DNA from: Brevibacillus brevis
Lineage (GTDB): Bacteria; Bacillota; Bacilli; Brevibacillales; Brevibacillaceae
Direction: 5' to 3'
Assembly: GCF_031583145.1 (NCBI RefSeq)
Contig: NZ_CP134050.1
Span: 5,259,501 to 5,323,500 of the forward strand
DNA: 64,000 bases
This document shows, one piece after another, positions 8,324 through 16,191 of this stretch; the first letter of the stretch is position 1; each line of letters begins with the position of its first letter. The notes below the pieces were generated by a model. The model saw only the letters and a program-made list of their open reading frames with translations, did no database searches and was not told where the DNA came from. Made by a program: the position numbers and the translations under genes.

Positions 8324-9073
8324 CTATTTGCGCGGCGAAACATCCCACGTCTCCTGCAAAAACTGAACGATCCGGTCCACCGACCGCTGTACGAGCAGCT
8401 CTCCTTTTTCGCGCGTCGCCATGGTCGGGTATCCGATCGTACCTAGCTGCGATTTGGTTGCATACCGCGCGTATTTGATCACGTCCGGAAACCGGTCTTT
8501 TTGCTTCGGCACTTCGTCCACGAAACGGGTCTGATCCACGAGCTCCGGATGCAAGTACAGCATGACGGACGTACCGGCTTCCCCGGCATGGCCATGGGCC
8601 ACCTCACCTGACTCTACCACCCCCTCATCCTGCGCTTTGATAAACCGCCAGCAGTCGATCTGGGCCAAGCGAATCTCCGGGTGCTCCCGCCACATGTGCG
8701 ATACGTGGTTGATCATCGCGACGTTGCCTGCATGGCCGTTGATAAACAACACCTTTTTGAACCCCCATTTCACGAGGCTGTCCACGACGTCTTTCAGGTA
8801 GTTCGCAAAGCTGTCCGGACGAATCGTGATCGTCCCCGGAAAATTGTCAAGCGCCGATGAATCCCCGACCTCCACTGTCGGCCCGATGATGGCGTTCACC
8901 CGCTCGGCGACCCGCTCCGCCAGCTTCGTCGCGACGAGCATGTCCGAGCCCATTGGCAAGTGCGGGCCATACACCTCGCAGGCTCCTGATGGAATCAGGA
9001 CCAGGTCCGTCTGTTTTTTGCGCTCCGCAAATGTCGTCCAGCTCATCTCCTGCATACGGTTCGTATCGATCAT
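8324..9073 (-). CDS. Creatininase-family amidohydrolase, 249 aa
   Basis: This is a member of the creatininase family: metal-dependent hydrolases acting on cyclic amides and formamides, such as creatinine amidohydrolase and FAPy deformylase. Metal and active-site motifs are intact: the Glu in SGACEVYGPHLPMGSD with its His and Asp, GHAGN near residue 115, and GEVAHGHAGEAGTS near residue 160. The length is typical. It is the last gene of the operon headed by the RraA-like gene, 34 bases after the second ATPase gene, with AAGGAGGAG before its ATG. The substrate is unknown. Context suggests it acts on a compound imported by the adjacent ABC transporter. Confidence 0.9.
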   Translation of the reverse strand: MIDTNRMQEMSWTTFAERKKQTDLVLIPSGACEVYGPHLPMGSDMLVATKLAERVAERVNAIIGPTVEVGDSSALDNFPGTITIRPDSFANYLKDVVDSLVKWGFKKVLFINGHAGNVAMINHVSHMWREHPEIRLAQIDCWRFIKAQDEGVVESGEVAHGHAGEAGTSVMLYLHPELVDQTRFVDEVPKQKDRFPDVIKYARYATKSQLGTIGYPTMATREKGELLVQRSVDRIVQFLQETWDVSPRK

Positions 9074-9106
9074 TCAACTCTCCTCCTTGCGAAGCTCGGT
9101 TCGCGT

Positions 9107-10072
9107 CTACTCGTACAAGTGGCAGGCGATGTAGCGGCCGTCCCGCAGCTTGAATTCGGGCTTGACCGTCTTGCAGATGTCCATACAGTCCGTGCAGCGC
9201 GGATGAAACGTGCAGCCGGCAGGGGGATTGGACGGACTGGGCACATCGCCGCGCAGGACAATCCGCTCTTTTTTGAGCAGGGGATTGGGAGTGGGCACCG
9301 CTGACAACAAAGCTTTGGTGTACGGATGCTTCGGGGCTTCGAACAGCTCGTGCTTATCCGCCAGCTCTACGATCCGCCCCAGGTACATGACGCCGATCCG
9401 GTTGCTGATGTGCTTCACGACACTGAGATCGTGCGCGATGAACAAATAGGTCAAATCGAATTGCTCCTGCAAGTCCTGCAACAAATTGATCACCTGAGAC
9501 TGGATGGACACGTCCAGTGCAGATACCGGCTCGTCGGCGACGATCAGCTTGGGGTTCAGTGCCAGCGCCCGGGCGATGCCGATCCGCTGGCGCTGGCCGC
9601 CGCTGAATTCGTGGCCGTATCGCTTGGCGTGATAGCTGCTCAGGCCCACGACATTCAACAGCTCATCAATTCGCCGCTCTTTTTCCTTCCCTTGGGCGAT
9701 ACGGTGGATTTCCAGCGGCTCGGCGATGATATCTCCCACCGTCAGGCGAGGATCAAGGGAAGCGTACGGATCCTGGAAGACCATCTGCATGTCTTTGCGG
9801 ATTTTCCGCAGCTCGCTTGCGCTCATCCCGACCAAATTCCTTCCCTCGTACTTCACTTCCCCTGCGGTCGGCTCCAGCAAGCGCAAAATGACTCTACCCG
9901 TCGTGGACTTGCCGCAGCCACTCTCGCCCACGAGCCCAAGCGTCTCTCCTTTGTAAATGGAGAAGTCCAGACCGTCCACCGCTTTGACATACCCTGCGGT
10001 TCGGCTGAACATCCCCCTCTTGATCGGGAAATACTTCTTCAAGCTGGTCACTTCAATGAGCGGACGATTCAT
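9107..10072 (-). CDS. Oligopeptide-type ABC importer ATPase, OppF/DppF-like, 321 aa
   Basis: This is a cytoplasmic ATPase of a peptide/nickel-type importer. Visible motifs are Walker A GESGCGKST (residues 49-57), Q-loop MVFQDPYASLDP, signature SGGQRQRIGIARAL, Walker B LIVADEPVSALD and the H-loop. The C-terminal oligopeptide-type extension has the cysteine set CTFHPRCTDCMDIC, which in this family can bind an iron-sulfur cluster. The ATG at 10072 follows GGGGAGGAG and lies inside the end of the partner ATPase gene (20-base overlap). An upstream in-frame start is not needed. Confidence 0.93.
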   Translation of the reverse strand: MNRPLIEVTSLKKYFPIKRGMFSRTAGYVKAVDGLDFSIYKGETLGLVGESGCGKSTTGRVILRLLEPTAGEVKYEGRNLVGMSASELRKIRKDMQMVFQDPYASLDPRLTVGDIIAEPLEIHRIAQGKEKERRIDELLNVVGLSSYHAKRYGHEFSGGQRQRIGIARALALNPKLIVADEPVSALDVSIQSQVINLLQDLQEQFDLTYLFIAHDLSVVKHISNRIGVMYLGRIVELADKHELFEAPKHPYTKALLSAVPTPNPLLKKERIVLRGDVPSPSNPPAGCTFHPRCTDCMDICKTVKPEFKLRDGRYIACHLYE

Positions 10073-11051
10073 GCGCGCTCCTCCCCTCGTCGGACGTGTG
10101 GAGCCAGCAGCGGCTGAGGTGTCCCCTCTCGATTCGCTCCAAGGGCGGGGGCTGGATGCGGCACAAATCCATCGCCTTGTCGCAGCGGGGAGCAAAGCTG
10201 CACCCCTCGCGCACGGTTCCCTGGGCAGGTACGCTGCCTTTGATCGAATACAGCCGTTTCTCCTGCGAATCCAGCGTCGGCATCGACTTCATCAAGCCTT
10301 GGGTATACGGGTGCTGCGGATTCGTAAAAAGAGTGACGACATCGCTCTCTTCCACCACTTTTCCGTCGTACATCACCACCACGCGGTCGCACATCTCCGC
10401 CACCACGCCCAGATCGTGCGTAATCAGGAGGATCGCCGTTCCCTTCTTCTCTTTCAGCTCACGCATCAAGTCCAGAATTTGCGCCTGAATGGTCACGTCC
10501 AGTGCCGTCGTCGGCTCATCGGCGATCAACAGCTTGGGATCGCACGCCATCGCCATGGCGATCATCACCCGCTGCCGCATCCCGCCCGACAAGCGATGGG
10601 GATATTCATCCACGATTTGCTCCGCTCGCGGAATGCCCACCAGCCTCAGCATTTCCACGGCTCGCTCTCTTGCCTGTGCCTTGGTGTACTTCATGTGGAT
10701 GCGGACGACTTCCCCGATTTGATCGCCAATCGTGAAGACAGGGTTCAGGGACGTCATCGGCTCCTGAAAAATTATCGCCATCTGATTGCCCCGAATCTCC
10801 CGCATCCGTTCCTCCGGCAGCGCCAGAATGTCTTTTCCGTCAAACGTGATCGAGCCATCCACCACCTTGCCGGGCGTCAGCCGCATCGCCGATAAGGAGG
10901 TCACACTTTTGCCGGAGCCGGACTCCCCGACGATCCCTACCGTTTCTCCTTCCCGAATCCGGATATCCACGCCGTCGACCGCCGCGATGACCCCTTCGTC
11001 CGTAAAAAAATACGTCTTCAGTCCTTTGATCTCGAGCAAATACCGCTCCAT
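10053..11051 (-). CDS. Oligopeptide-type ABC importer ATPase, OppD/DppD-like, 332 aa
   Basis: This is the partner ATPase of the same importer. It carries Walker A GESGSGKS (residues 42-49), IIFQEPMTSLNPVFTIGDQI, signature LSGGMRQRVMIAMAMA, Walker B LLIADEPTTALD and a C-terminal CSFAPRCDKAMDLC cysteine cluster. It follows the OppC-type permease gene by 16 bases, with an AAGGGGGGAG ribosome binding site, and overlaps the next ATPase gene. Length and domain order are normal. Confidence 0.93.
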   Translation of the reverse strand: MERYLLEIKGLKTYFFTDEGVIAAVDGVDIRIREGETVGIVGESGSGKSVTSLSAMRLTPGKVVDGSITFDGKDILALPEERMREIRGNQMAIIFQEPMTSLNPVFTIGDQIGEVVRIHMKYTKAQARERAVEMLRLVGIPRAEQIVDEYPHRLSGGMRQRVMIAMAMACDPKLLIADEPTTALDVTIQAQILDLMRELKEKKGTAILLITHDLGVVAEMCDRVVVMYDGKVVEESDVVTLFTNPQHPYTQGLMKSMPTLDSQEKRLYSIKGSVPAQGTVREGCSFAPRCDKAMDLCRIQPPPLERIERGHLSRCWLHTSDEGRSAHESSAH

Positions 11052-11067
11052 GCCGCTCCCCCCTTCC

Positions 11068-11970
11068 TCACAGCTTCATCTTCGGGTCCAGCGCATCCCG
11101 CAGGCCGTCTCCCAGCATGTTGAACGCCAGTACCATAAACATGATGGCGAGGCCCGGGATCGTGCTCACGTGCGGGGCGGTGCGCAAATATTCGCGCCCC
11201 GTGCTCAGCATCGCCCCCCATTCCGGCGTAGGCGGCTGAGCGCCCATCCCCAGAAAGCTGAGACCGGATGCCGTGAGAATCGCCGTTGCGATGCGCATGG
11301 TAGAGAGGACGATGATGGGCGCGACGCTGTTCGGGATCACGTGCTTGATAATGATGCGGGAATGGCTGGCCCCCATCGATTTCGCCGCCTCGATGTACTC
11401 CTTGTTCTTGACCGCGATGACGGCGCTGCGGGAAATGCGTGCGAAGGTCGGAACGGAGAAGATCCCGATCGCGATCATGACGTTGATCATCCCCGGCCCC
11501 AGCACGCTGACGATCGCAAGCGCCAAAAGAAAGCTGGGAAAGGCCATGAAAATATCCATCATGCGCATGATGAACATGTCCGTCCTTCCGCCGAAATAAC
11601 CGGAGAGCGTGCCCAAGCCGACTCCCAGCACGACGGAAATCATCACGCCGACAATGCCGATCATCAACGAGATTTGCGAGCCGTACATGATGCGGGAAAA
11701 AATGTCCCGCCCGTACTCATCCGTCCCGAAGAAGTGGGCGGCGGACGGAGGCTGCAGGATCACGTTCATGTTCTGCTCGATCGGATCATACGGCGCGATC
11801 CATGGAGCAAACGCCGCCAGACCGACAAACGCGACGACCATCCAAAAGCCGACCAGGGCGCGTTTGTTTTTCTTGAACCGGCGGATCATCAGAGCCCAGG
11901 GCGAGCGCCGCTTGTAGGCGGCTTCCGGAGCTGGAGCGCCTACCTGCAAAGTGATGTCCGTATCGCTCAT
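11068..11970 (-). CDS. ABC importer permease, OppC/DppC-like, 300 aa
   Basis: This is an inner-membrane permease subunit with an N-terminal cytoplasmic tail and a first helix near residues 40-60. The family's large extracytoplasmic segment follows (FGTDEYGRDIFSRIMYGSQISL). The EAA coupling loop (EYIEAAKSMGASHSRIIIKHVIPNS) contacts the ATPases, and the last helices are followed by GDGLRDALDPKMKL. All these are hallmarks of the OppC type. It lies 18 bases after the OppB-type gene. Confidence 0.92.
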   Translation of the reverse strand: MSDTDITLQVGAPAPEAAYKRRSPWALMIRRFKKNKRALVGFWMVVAFVGLAAFAPWIAPYDPIEQNMNVILQPPSAAHFFGTDEYGRDIFSRIMYGSQISLMIGIVGVMISVVLGVGLGTLSGYFGGRTDMFIMRMMDIFMAFPSFLLALAIVSVLGPGMINVMIAIGIFSVPTFARISRSAVIAVKNKEYIEAAKSMGASHSRIIIKHVIPNSVAPIIVLSTMRIATAILTASGLSFLGMGAQPPTPEWGAMLSTGREYLRTAPHVSTIPGLAIMFMVLAFNMLGDGLRDALDPKMKL

Positions 11971-11988
11971 GGCTTCTATTCCCCCTTT

Positions 11989-12909
11989 CTAGTCGTAGCG
12001 GATGCGGGGATCGACCGCCCCGTAGCACAAATCCACCACGAGATTCACGATGACGAAAATCGCTGCGACGAACAGGATGCTTCCCTGGATGGCCGGATAA
12101 TCCCGAAACTGAATCGATTGAATAATGTAGCGGCCGATGCCGTTCATCGAGAATACCGTCTCGGTCAGCACCGCTCCCCCCAACAAGTGGCCGAACTCCA
12201 ATCCCACGATCGTAATGATGGGAATCAGGGCGTTTTTCAACGTGTGCTTGTAGATGATCAGCTTTTCCTTCACCCCTTTGGCGCGGGCCGTACGGATAAA
12301 GTCCTGATGGATCACTTCGAGAATGCTGGAGCGAGTCAGGCGAGCCAGCACCGCCGAGGAGGACACCCCCAGCGCGATGGCGGGCAGGATGTAATGCTTG
12401 AGCTGCGTGCTCCCCCCGGATGGCAGCCATTGCAAGTAATACGAAAACACCAGAATCAGCATGATGCCTGACCAAAATACCGGCATGGAGATCCCGAACA
12501 AGGAGAACATCATCGTGGCGTTGTCGCGGACGCTGTTTGGCCGAGTCGCGGAGACGATTCCCGCGAAGAGGCCGACGATAACCATGATGACGACCGAAAG
12601 CATCGTCAAAAGGATGGTGCTCGGAAACCGAGTCAGGATTTCTTCCGCCACCGGCCGGTCGGAGCGAAGGGATTTGCCCAGGTCCCCCTGAAGCAATCCC
12701 CAAGCATAGCTCCCGTACTGCTCGTACAAAGGCCGATCCAGGCCCAACCGCTCCTTGACGATCTGGATCTCTTCCGCCGTGGCATCTGCGCCGGCGATGA
12801 GATTCGCCGGGTCTCCCGGAACGGAATGGATGATGACAAAGCAGAGGATCGATACACCGATCAAGGTCGGAATCATTTGCAGCAAACGTTTGACGATATA
12901 GCTCAGCAA
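11989..12909 (-). CDS. ABC importer permease, OppB/DppB-like, 306 aa
   Basis: This is a six-helix permease with the OppB-type start (YIVKRLLQMIPTLIGVSILCFVIIHSVPGDPA), the periplasmic-type LGLDRPLYEQYGSYAWGLLQGDLGKS segment, and the EAA loop FIRTARAKGVKEKLIIYKHTLKNALIPI. The C-terminus YGAVDPRIRYD is typical. The start is a TTG at 12909, about 11 bases after GGGAGG. A 61-base gap separates it from the C-N hydrolase gene, the widest gap in the operon apart from the operon ends. Confidence 0.92.
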   Translation of the reverse strand: MLSYIVKRLLQMIPTLIGVSILCFVIIHSVPGDPANLIAGADATAEEIQIVKERLGLDRPLYEQYGSYAWGLLQGDLGKSLRSDRPVAEEILTRFPSTILLTMLSVVIMVIVGLFAGIVSATRPNSVRDNATMMFSLFGISMPVFWSGIMLILVFSYYLQWLPSGGSTQLKHYILPAIALGVSSSAVLARLTRSSILEVIHQDFIRTARAKGVKEKLIIYKHTLKNALIPIITIVGLEFGHLLGGAVLTETVFSMNGIGRYIIQSIQFRDYPAIQGSILFVAAIFVIVNLVVDLCYGAVDPRIRYD

Positions 12910-12970
12910 CTCAATCGCCGCCTCCCTTCCCTTCGCGATTCAGTCAGTCCGTTTTGCTTTTCGCAGGCTG

Positions 12971-13780
12971 TCAGACATAAAGCTCCGGCTGCCTGTGCAG
13001 GTGAGAAGGCAACTTGGCACGCACTTGCCGCACGCGGTCCAGATCGATGCGGCAAGGGACGAGCGCTTCCGTCTCCGCGCCGCGCGCCAGCACGACTCCC
13101 ATCGGATCGACGACAAGGCTCTGCCCGATGTAATGGTCGTTGACCTGGTTGCAGGCGACCACGTACGACGTGTTTTCCAACGCCCGCACCGTCACCAGGC
13201 TTTCCCAGTGCCGTTCCTTGACTGGCCCCTTCACCCATCCGGAGGGCACAATCAGGATGTCCGCGCCGCGCAAGGCCTGATGGCGGGAGATTTCCGGAAA
13301 GCGCAATTCGTAGCAGACGAGCAGCCCGATCTTTCCGAATGGTGTGTCGATTGGCTCGAACAAGGAGTCGCCCGGTTTGATCGCGAGCGATTCCTGGGCT
13401 CCAAATGCGTCATACAGGTGGGTCTTCCGGTACGTGCTCACGATCTCGCCATCCGAATTCGCCAGGACCACCGAGTTGTATACCCTGTCATCCTGCGCAT
13501 CCTCTGTCCTCTCTCGCATGCCGAAAATAATCCACACGCCGTACTTTTTCGCCAGCCCGCACATCCGGCTGACGAACGGGCCCGCCATGCTCTCCGCATC
13601 GTTCAGCTTGACTTCTGTGGGCGTACCGACGATGAAATAGCTCATATAGGCCTCGGGAAACACGACCAGATCCGCCCCGTACGTTTGCTTCGCATCCCGA
13701 ATGGCCGCCTCCGCCTTCTGCACATTCACTTGCTTGTCATCGGTCGAGCCCAACTGAGCCATCACGACTTGAAAAGACAT
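12971..13780 (-). CDS. Carbon-nitrogen hydrolase (nitrilase superfamily), 269 aa
   Basis: This is a nitrilase-superfamily enzyme that hydrolyses amides or N-carbamoyl/omega-amide groups. The catalytic triad is intact: Glu43 in FPEAY, Lys119 in YRKTHLYDAF and Cys156 in LLVCYELRFPE. The length and the FPEI motif after the cysteine fit the omega-amidase/NIT2-like branch more than aliphatic nitrilases. It sits between the substrate-binding protein and permease genes, 13 bases after the former. This suggests the imported compound is an amide opened here or by the creatininase. Confidence 0.92.
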   Translation of the reverse strand: MSFQVVMAQLGSTDDKQVNVQKAEAAIRDAKQTYGADLVVFPEAYMSYFIVGTPTEVKLNDAESMAGPFVSRMCGLAKKYGVWIIFGMRERTEDAQDDRVYNSVVLANSDGEIVSTYRKTHLYDAFGAQESLAIKPGDSLFEPIDTPFGKIGLLVCYELRFPEISRHQALRGADILIVPSGWVKGPVKERHWESLVTVRALENTSYVVACNQVNDHYIGQSLVVDPMGVVLARGAETEALVPCRIDLDRVRQVRAKLPSHLHRQPELYV

Positions 13781-13793
13781 ACAATCACCCCTT

Positions 13794-15338
13794 CTACTTT
13801 TTCACGACTTTGCGCAAGTCCCAGATATAGGTCGGCTGCACCTCTACACCCTCGACGTTTTTCCTGACGCCGACATAGCCCACGTCCTCGTGCAGGGAAA
13901 TCCACGGCGCGTCATCCTTGATGATGTTGAGCGCTTCCGCGTAGGTCTTCTGGCGATCCTGTGGCTTGACCTGCGCCGCGCCGGCTTTGATCAGCTTGTC
14001 TGCCTCCGGGTTGGAATAGTGGGAGTAGTTCGTGGCGCTCGTGGACAAGAGACCGTCGCTCAGCACGGAGTCGGCATCGCCCGTCGCCGCGGAAGCCCCC
14101 CTCACGAACAGGTCGTACGTCTTCGGATCCTTCAGCGTTTCCAGATACGAGCCCAGCTCCAGAATCTTCAGTTCCACGACAAGTCCCAGCTTTTGCAAGC
14201 CATTCTGGACGAACTCGGCAGCCGGTCTGTCCTGAATGACGTTGGCGGCGAGAATCAGCCGAAACTTGGTCCCCTCCTTGACCCCCGCTTCCTTCAGCAG
14301 CTGCTTCGCTTTTTCCGGCTCGTACGGATACGCTCCCACGTCGCTGTATCCAAACGTCTGCGCCGCCACCGCTGCCGTCGCCATCTTCACGCGGCCCTCG
14401 TACAGCTTGTTCACCAGCGTCTCCCGGTCGATAGCGTAGTTGAGCGCCTGGCGCACCTTTACTTGGTCAAATGGAGCGACAGTCGTATTGATCCCGACGT
14501 ACAATACCCGGTTCGTCGGTCTGGAGACGATCTGCACTTCCTCGTTCGATTTCAATCGCTCGATTTCCGAGGCTGGCACCTTTTCGATCACATCCGCTTC
14601 GCCCGTCTCCAGCATGATGACCCGAGCCGCGTTTTCCGGCACCGGCTTGAACGTGACGGATTTCACCCCGGGCTTCCCGCCCCAATACTGCGGGTTCGCT
14701 TCCAGCACGAGCTGGTTCCCGGGCGTCCATTCCTTGAATGTGAATGGACCGGTTCCGATCGGATGCTTGGCGATGCCTTGCTCATCTTCTTTGATCTGTT
14801 TCGGGCTCAGAATCCCGCTCGCCGTGACCGCCAAGTTATTCAAGAACGGCCCTTGCGGGGTATTGAGATGAAACACGACTTCCGAATCGCCATTGGTCGC
14901 AATCGACTCGATGAATTGGCCGACCAGCACGCGCCGGCTCAGCTTTTTGCTTTTGTCTGCCAGCCTCTCGAAATTTGTTTTCACCGCTTCCGCCGTAAAC
15001 GGAGTGCCATCCTGGAAAGTGACGCCCTGCCGCAGCTTGAACGTCCACGTCTTCCCGTCGTCGGACGTCGTCCAGCTTTCCGCGAGCCGCGGGACGATCT
15101 CCATTTTGTCGTTGAACGCGACCAGCGTGTCGAGAATTTGATAGTTGATCAGGCTGGAAATCGTATCAGTCGCATTGTGCGGGTCCAAGCTCACTGGATC
15201 CCCTGTCAGCCCGACGACCAAATCCTTGGCCTCCACCTCCCCGTTTGATGAGGAAGATTCCGAACTGCACGCCGTTACCAGAAGCGCCAGCACCACGGCC
15301 AACAGCCACCCCCGTTTGCCTATCCTCTCCCATTTCAT
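13794..15338 (-). CDS. Solute-binding lipoprotein of a peptide-type ABC importer (SBP family 5), 514 aa
   Basis: A lipoprotein signal peptide ends at Cys24 (LLVTACSSES). It is followed by a full family-5 binding protein with the typical LVVGLTGDPVSLDPHNATDT opening, the WTFKLRQGVTFQDGTPFTAEAVK signature and KVRQALNYAIDRE. It captures the substrate outside the membrane for the OppBCDF-type complex encoded downstream. A GGGGGAAT ribosome binding site precedes the ATG. Family-5 proteins bind peptides, nickel chelates, opines and other solutes, so the ligand cannot be read from sequence alone. Confidence 0.93.
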   Translation of the reverse strand: MKWERIGKRGWLLAVVLALLVTACSSESSSSNGEVEAKDLVVGLTGDPVSLDPHNATDTISSLINYQILDTLVAFNDKMEIVPRLAESWTTSDDGKTWTFKLRQGVTFQDGTPFTAEAVKTNFERLADKSKKLSRRVLVGQFIESIATNGDSEVVFHLNTPQGPFLNNLAVTASGILSPKQIKEDEQGIAKHPIGTGPFTFKEWTPGNQLVLEANPQYWGGKPGVKSVTFKPVPENAARVIMLETGEADVIEKVPASEIERLKSNEEVQIVSRPTNRVLYVGINTTVAPFDQVKVRQALNYAIDRETLVNKLYEGRVKMATAAVAAQTFGYSDVGAYPYEPEKAKQLLKEAGVKEGTKFRLILAANVIQDRPAAEFVQNGLQKLGLVVELKILELGSYLETLKDPKTYDLFVRGASAATGDADSVLSDGLLSTSATNYSHYSNPEADKLIKAGAAQVKPQDRQKTYAEALNIIKDDAPWISLHEDVGYVGVRKNVEGVEVQPTYIWDLRKVVKK

Positions 15339-15369
15339 CCGCGATTCCCCCTTTTGCGCTTGGATGGTT

Positions 15370-16005
15370 TCAAGCCTTCGTCACGCGAGATGCAAGCAGC
15401 TGGTCGTACCCGCGCTCCCGCCTCATCTCCGCTTCCTTTTGCTGCTTTTCCAGCGCTCTCTCCCCGTACTCCTTGGCGAGGGCGGGACTTACGACAAACA
15501 CTCCGTCGTCATCCCCGACGATCAGGTCCCCCGGGTGGATAGACACGCCGCAGACGCTCACCGTCGTATTCACTTCCCCCTCCAGGCCCAGTGTGCGGGT
15601 CGTGAGCGCGCTGACGCCGAGGGAAAAGACAGGGAAGCCCAATTCCATGATTGGGCGCACATCCGTCACGCACCCGGCGATGATCGCACCCGCTGCTTTT
15701 TTCGTGAGGGCCGCATAGGTCAAAAACTCTCCCCAGCACGCCCGCTTTTCGTCACCCGACATGTCGATGACGAGGACGTCTCCAGGCTCCACCAGTTCCA
15801 ACGCGTGGCGGATCGCAGTCGCATCGATGTGGGGTATTCTCACGGTCACGGCGTTGCCCACCAGGCGAATGGGCCGAAACAGCGGCTGCAAGCCATTCAG
15901 AAAGCCAAAATCGGTAAAGTGGCCGATGGTCGAAGGACTGACCGTTTGATACAGAGCGAGCACCTCTTCCGTTGCCCCTTGCACTCTCGGTTTGACGGTA
16001 AACAA
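15370..16005 (-). CDS. RraA-family protein (HMG aldolase/oxaloacetate decarboxylase-like), 211 aa
   Basis: The RraA fold signatures are present: GNAVTVRIPHIDATAIRHALELVEPGDVLVIDMSGDEKRACWGEFLTYAALTKKAAGAIIAGCVTDV and the VHPGD-like motif VSIHPGDLIVGDDDGVFVV. The Gly-Asp/Arg-Asp pocket of divalent-metal-dependent 4-hydroxy-4-methyl-2-oxoglutarate aldolases is partly kept. The start is taken as the TTG at 16005, seven bases after AAAGGGGGAG. An in-frame ATG at 16056 lies inside the sigma-54 promoter and cannot be translated from that transcript. It is the first gene of the eight-gene operon. RraA-type enzymes usually handle small oxo-acids, hinting at an aldol or decarboxylation step in the pathway. 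Confidence 0.87.
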   Translation of the reverse strand: MFTVKPRVQGATEEVLALYQTVSPSTIGHFTDFGFLNGLQPLFRPIRLVGNAVTVRIPHIDATAIRHALELVEPGDVLVIDMSGDEKRACWGEFLTYAALTKKAAGAIIAGCVTDVRPIMELGFPVFSLGVSALTTRTLGLEGEVNTTVSVCGVSIHPGDLIVGDDDGVFVVSPALAKEYGERALEKQQKEAEMRRERGYDQLLASRVTKA

Positions 16006-16038
16006 AATGTTCTCCCCCTTTCGTTTGCCAGGTAATTC

Positions 16039-16056
16039 TTGCAATGCCTGTGCCAT
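16039..16056 (-). promoter_or_regulatory. Sigma-54 (-24/-12) promoter of the RraA-Opp-hydrolase operon
   Basis: The minus strand reads TGGCAC, five bases, then TTGCA. This is an exact match to the sigma-54 consensus (GG at -24 and GC at -12, 12 bases apart). Transcription would start near 16030, just upstream of the RraA ribosome binding site. A sigma-54 activator gene is divergently transcribed from the same intergenic region. Confidence 0.88.
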
Positions 16057-16108
16057 TAATCCGAATATTCAAATAACTGCATTCATGTCCGCTGATGCGC
16101 CACGATCC

Positions 16109-16124
16109 GTTCCAAATTCGGAAC
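16109..16124. promoter_or_regulatory. Candidate activator binding site (UAS)
   Basis: GTTCC, six bases, then GGAAC forms an imperfect 16-bp palindrome (GTTCCAAATTCGGAAC). It is centred about 62 bp upstream of the -24 element and between the activator gene and its target operon. Position and symmetry suit binding by a dimeric Fis-type HTH. This is inferred, since only one copy is seen. Confidence 0.55.
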
Positions 16125-16191
16125 AAACGTACTAAAATAGGTACCAGCATAGACTGGCGAACGTCATTTCTCCCACCAGGAGGGGAACAGC

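Noticed and set aside
10786..12471. A 561-codon plus-strand ORF opposite the OppB/OppC genes
   Set aside because: It is His/Arg/Asp-rich, a typical antisense shadow of hydrophobic membrane-protein genes. The minus-strand permeases are unambiguous.
16005..16056. ATG at 16056 as start of the RraA-family gene
   Set aside because: It overlaps the -24 box of a perfect sigma-54 promoter and has no ribosome binding site; the TTG at 16005 has both correct position and a strong one.
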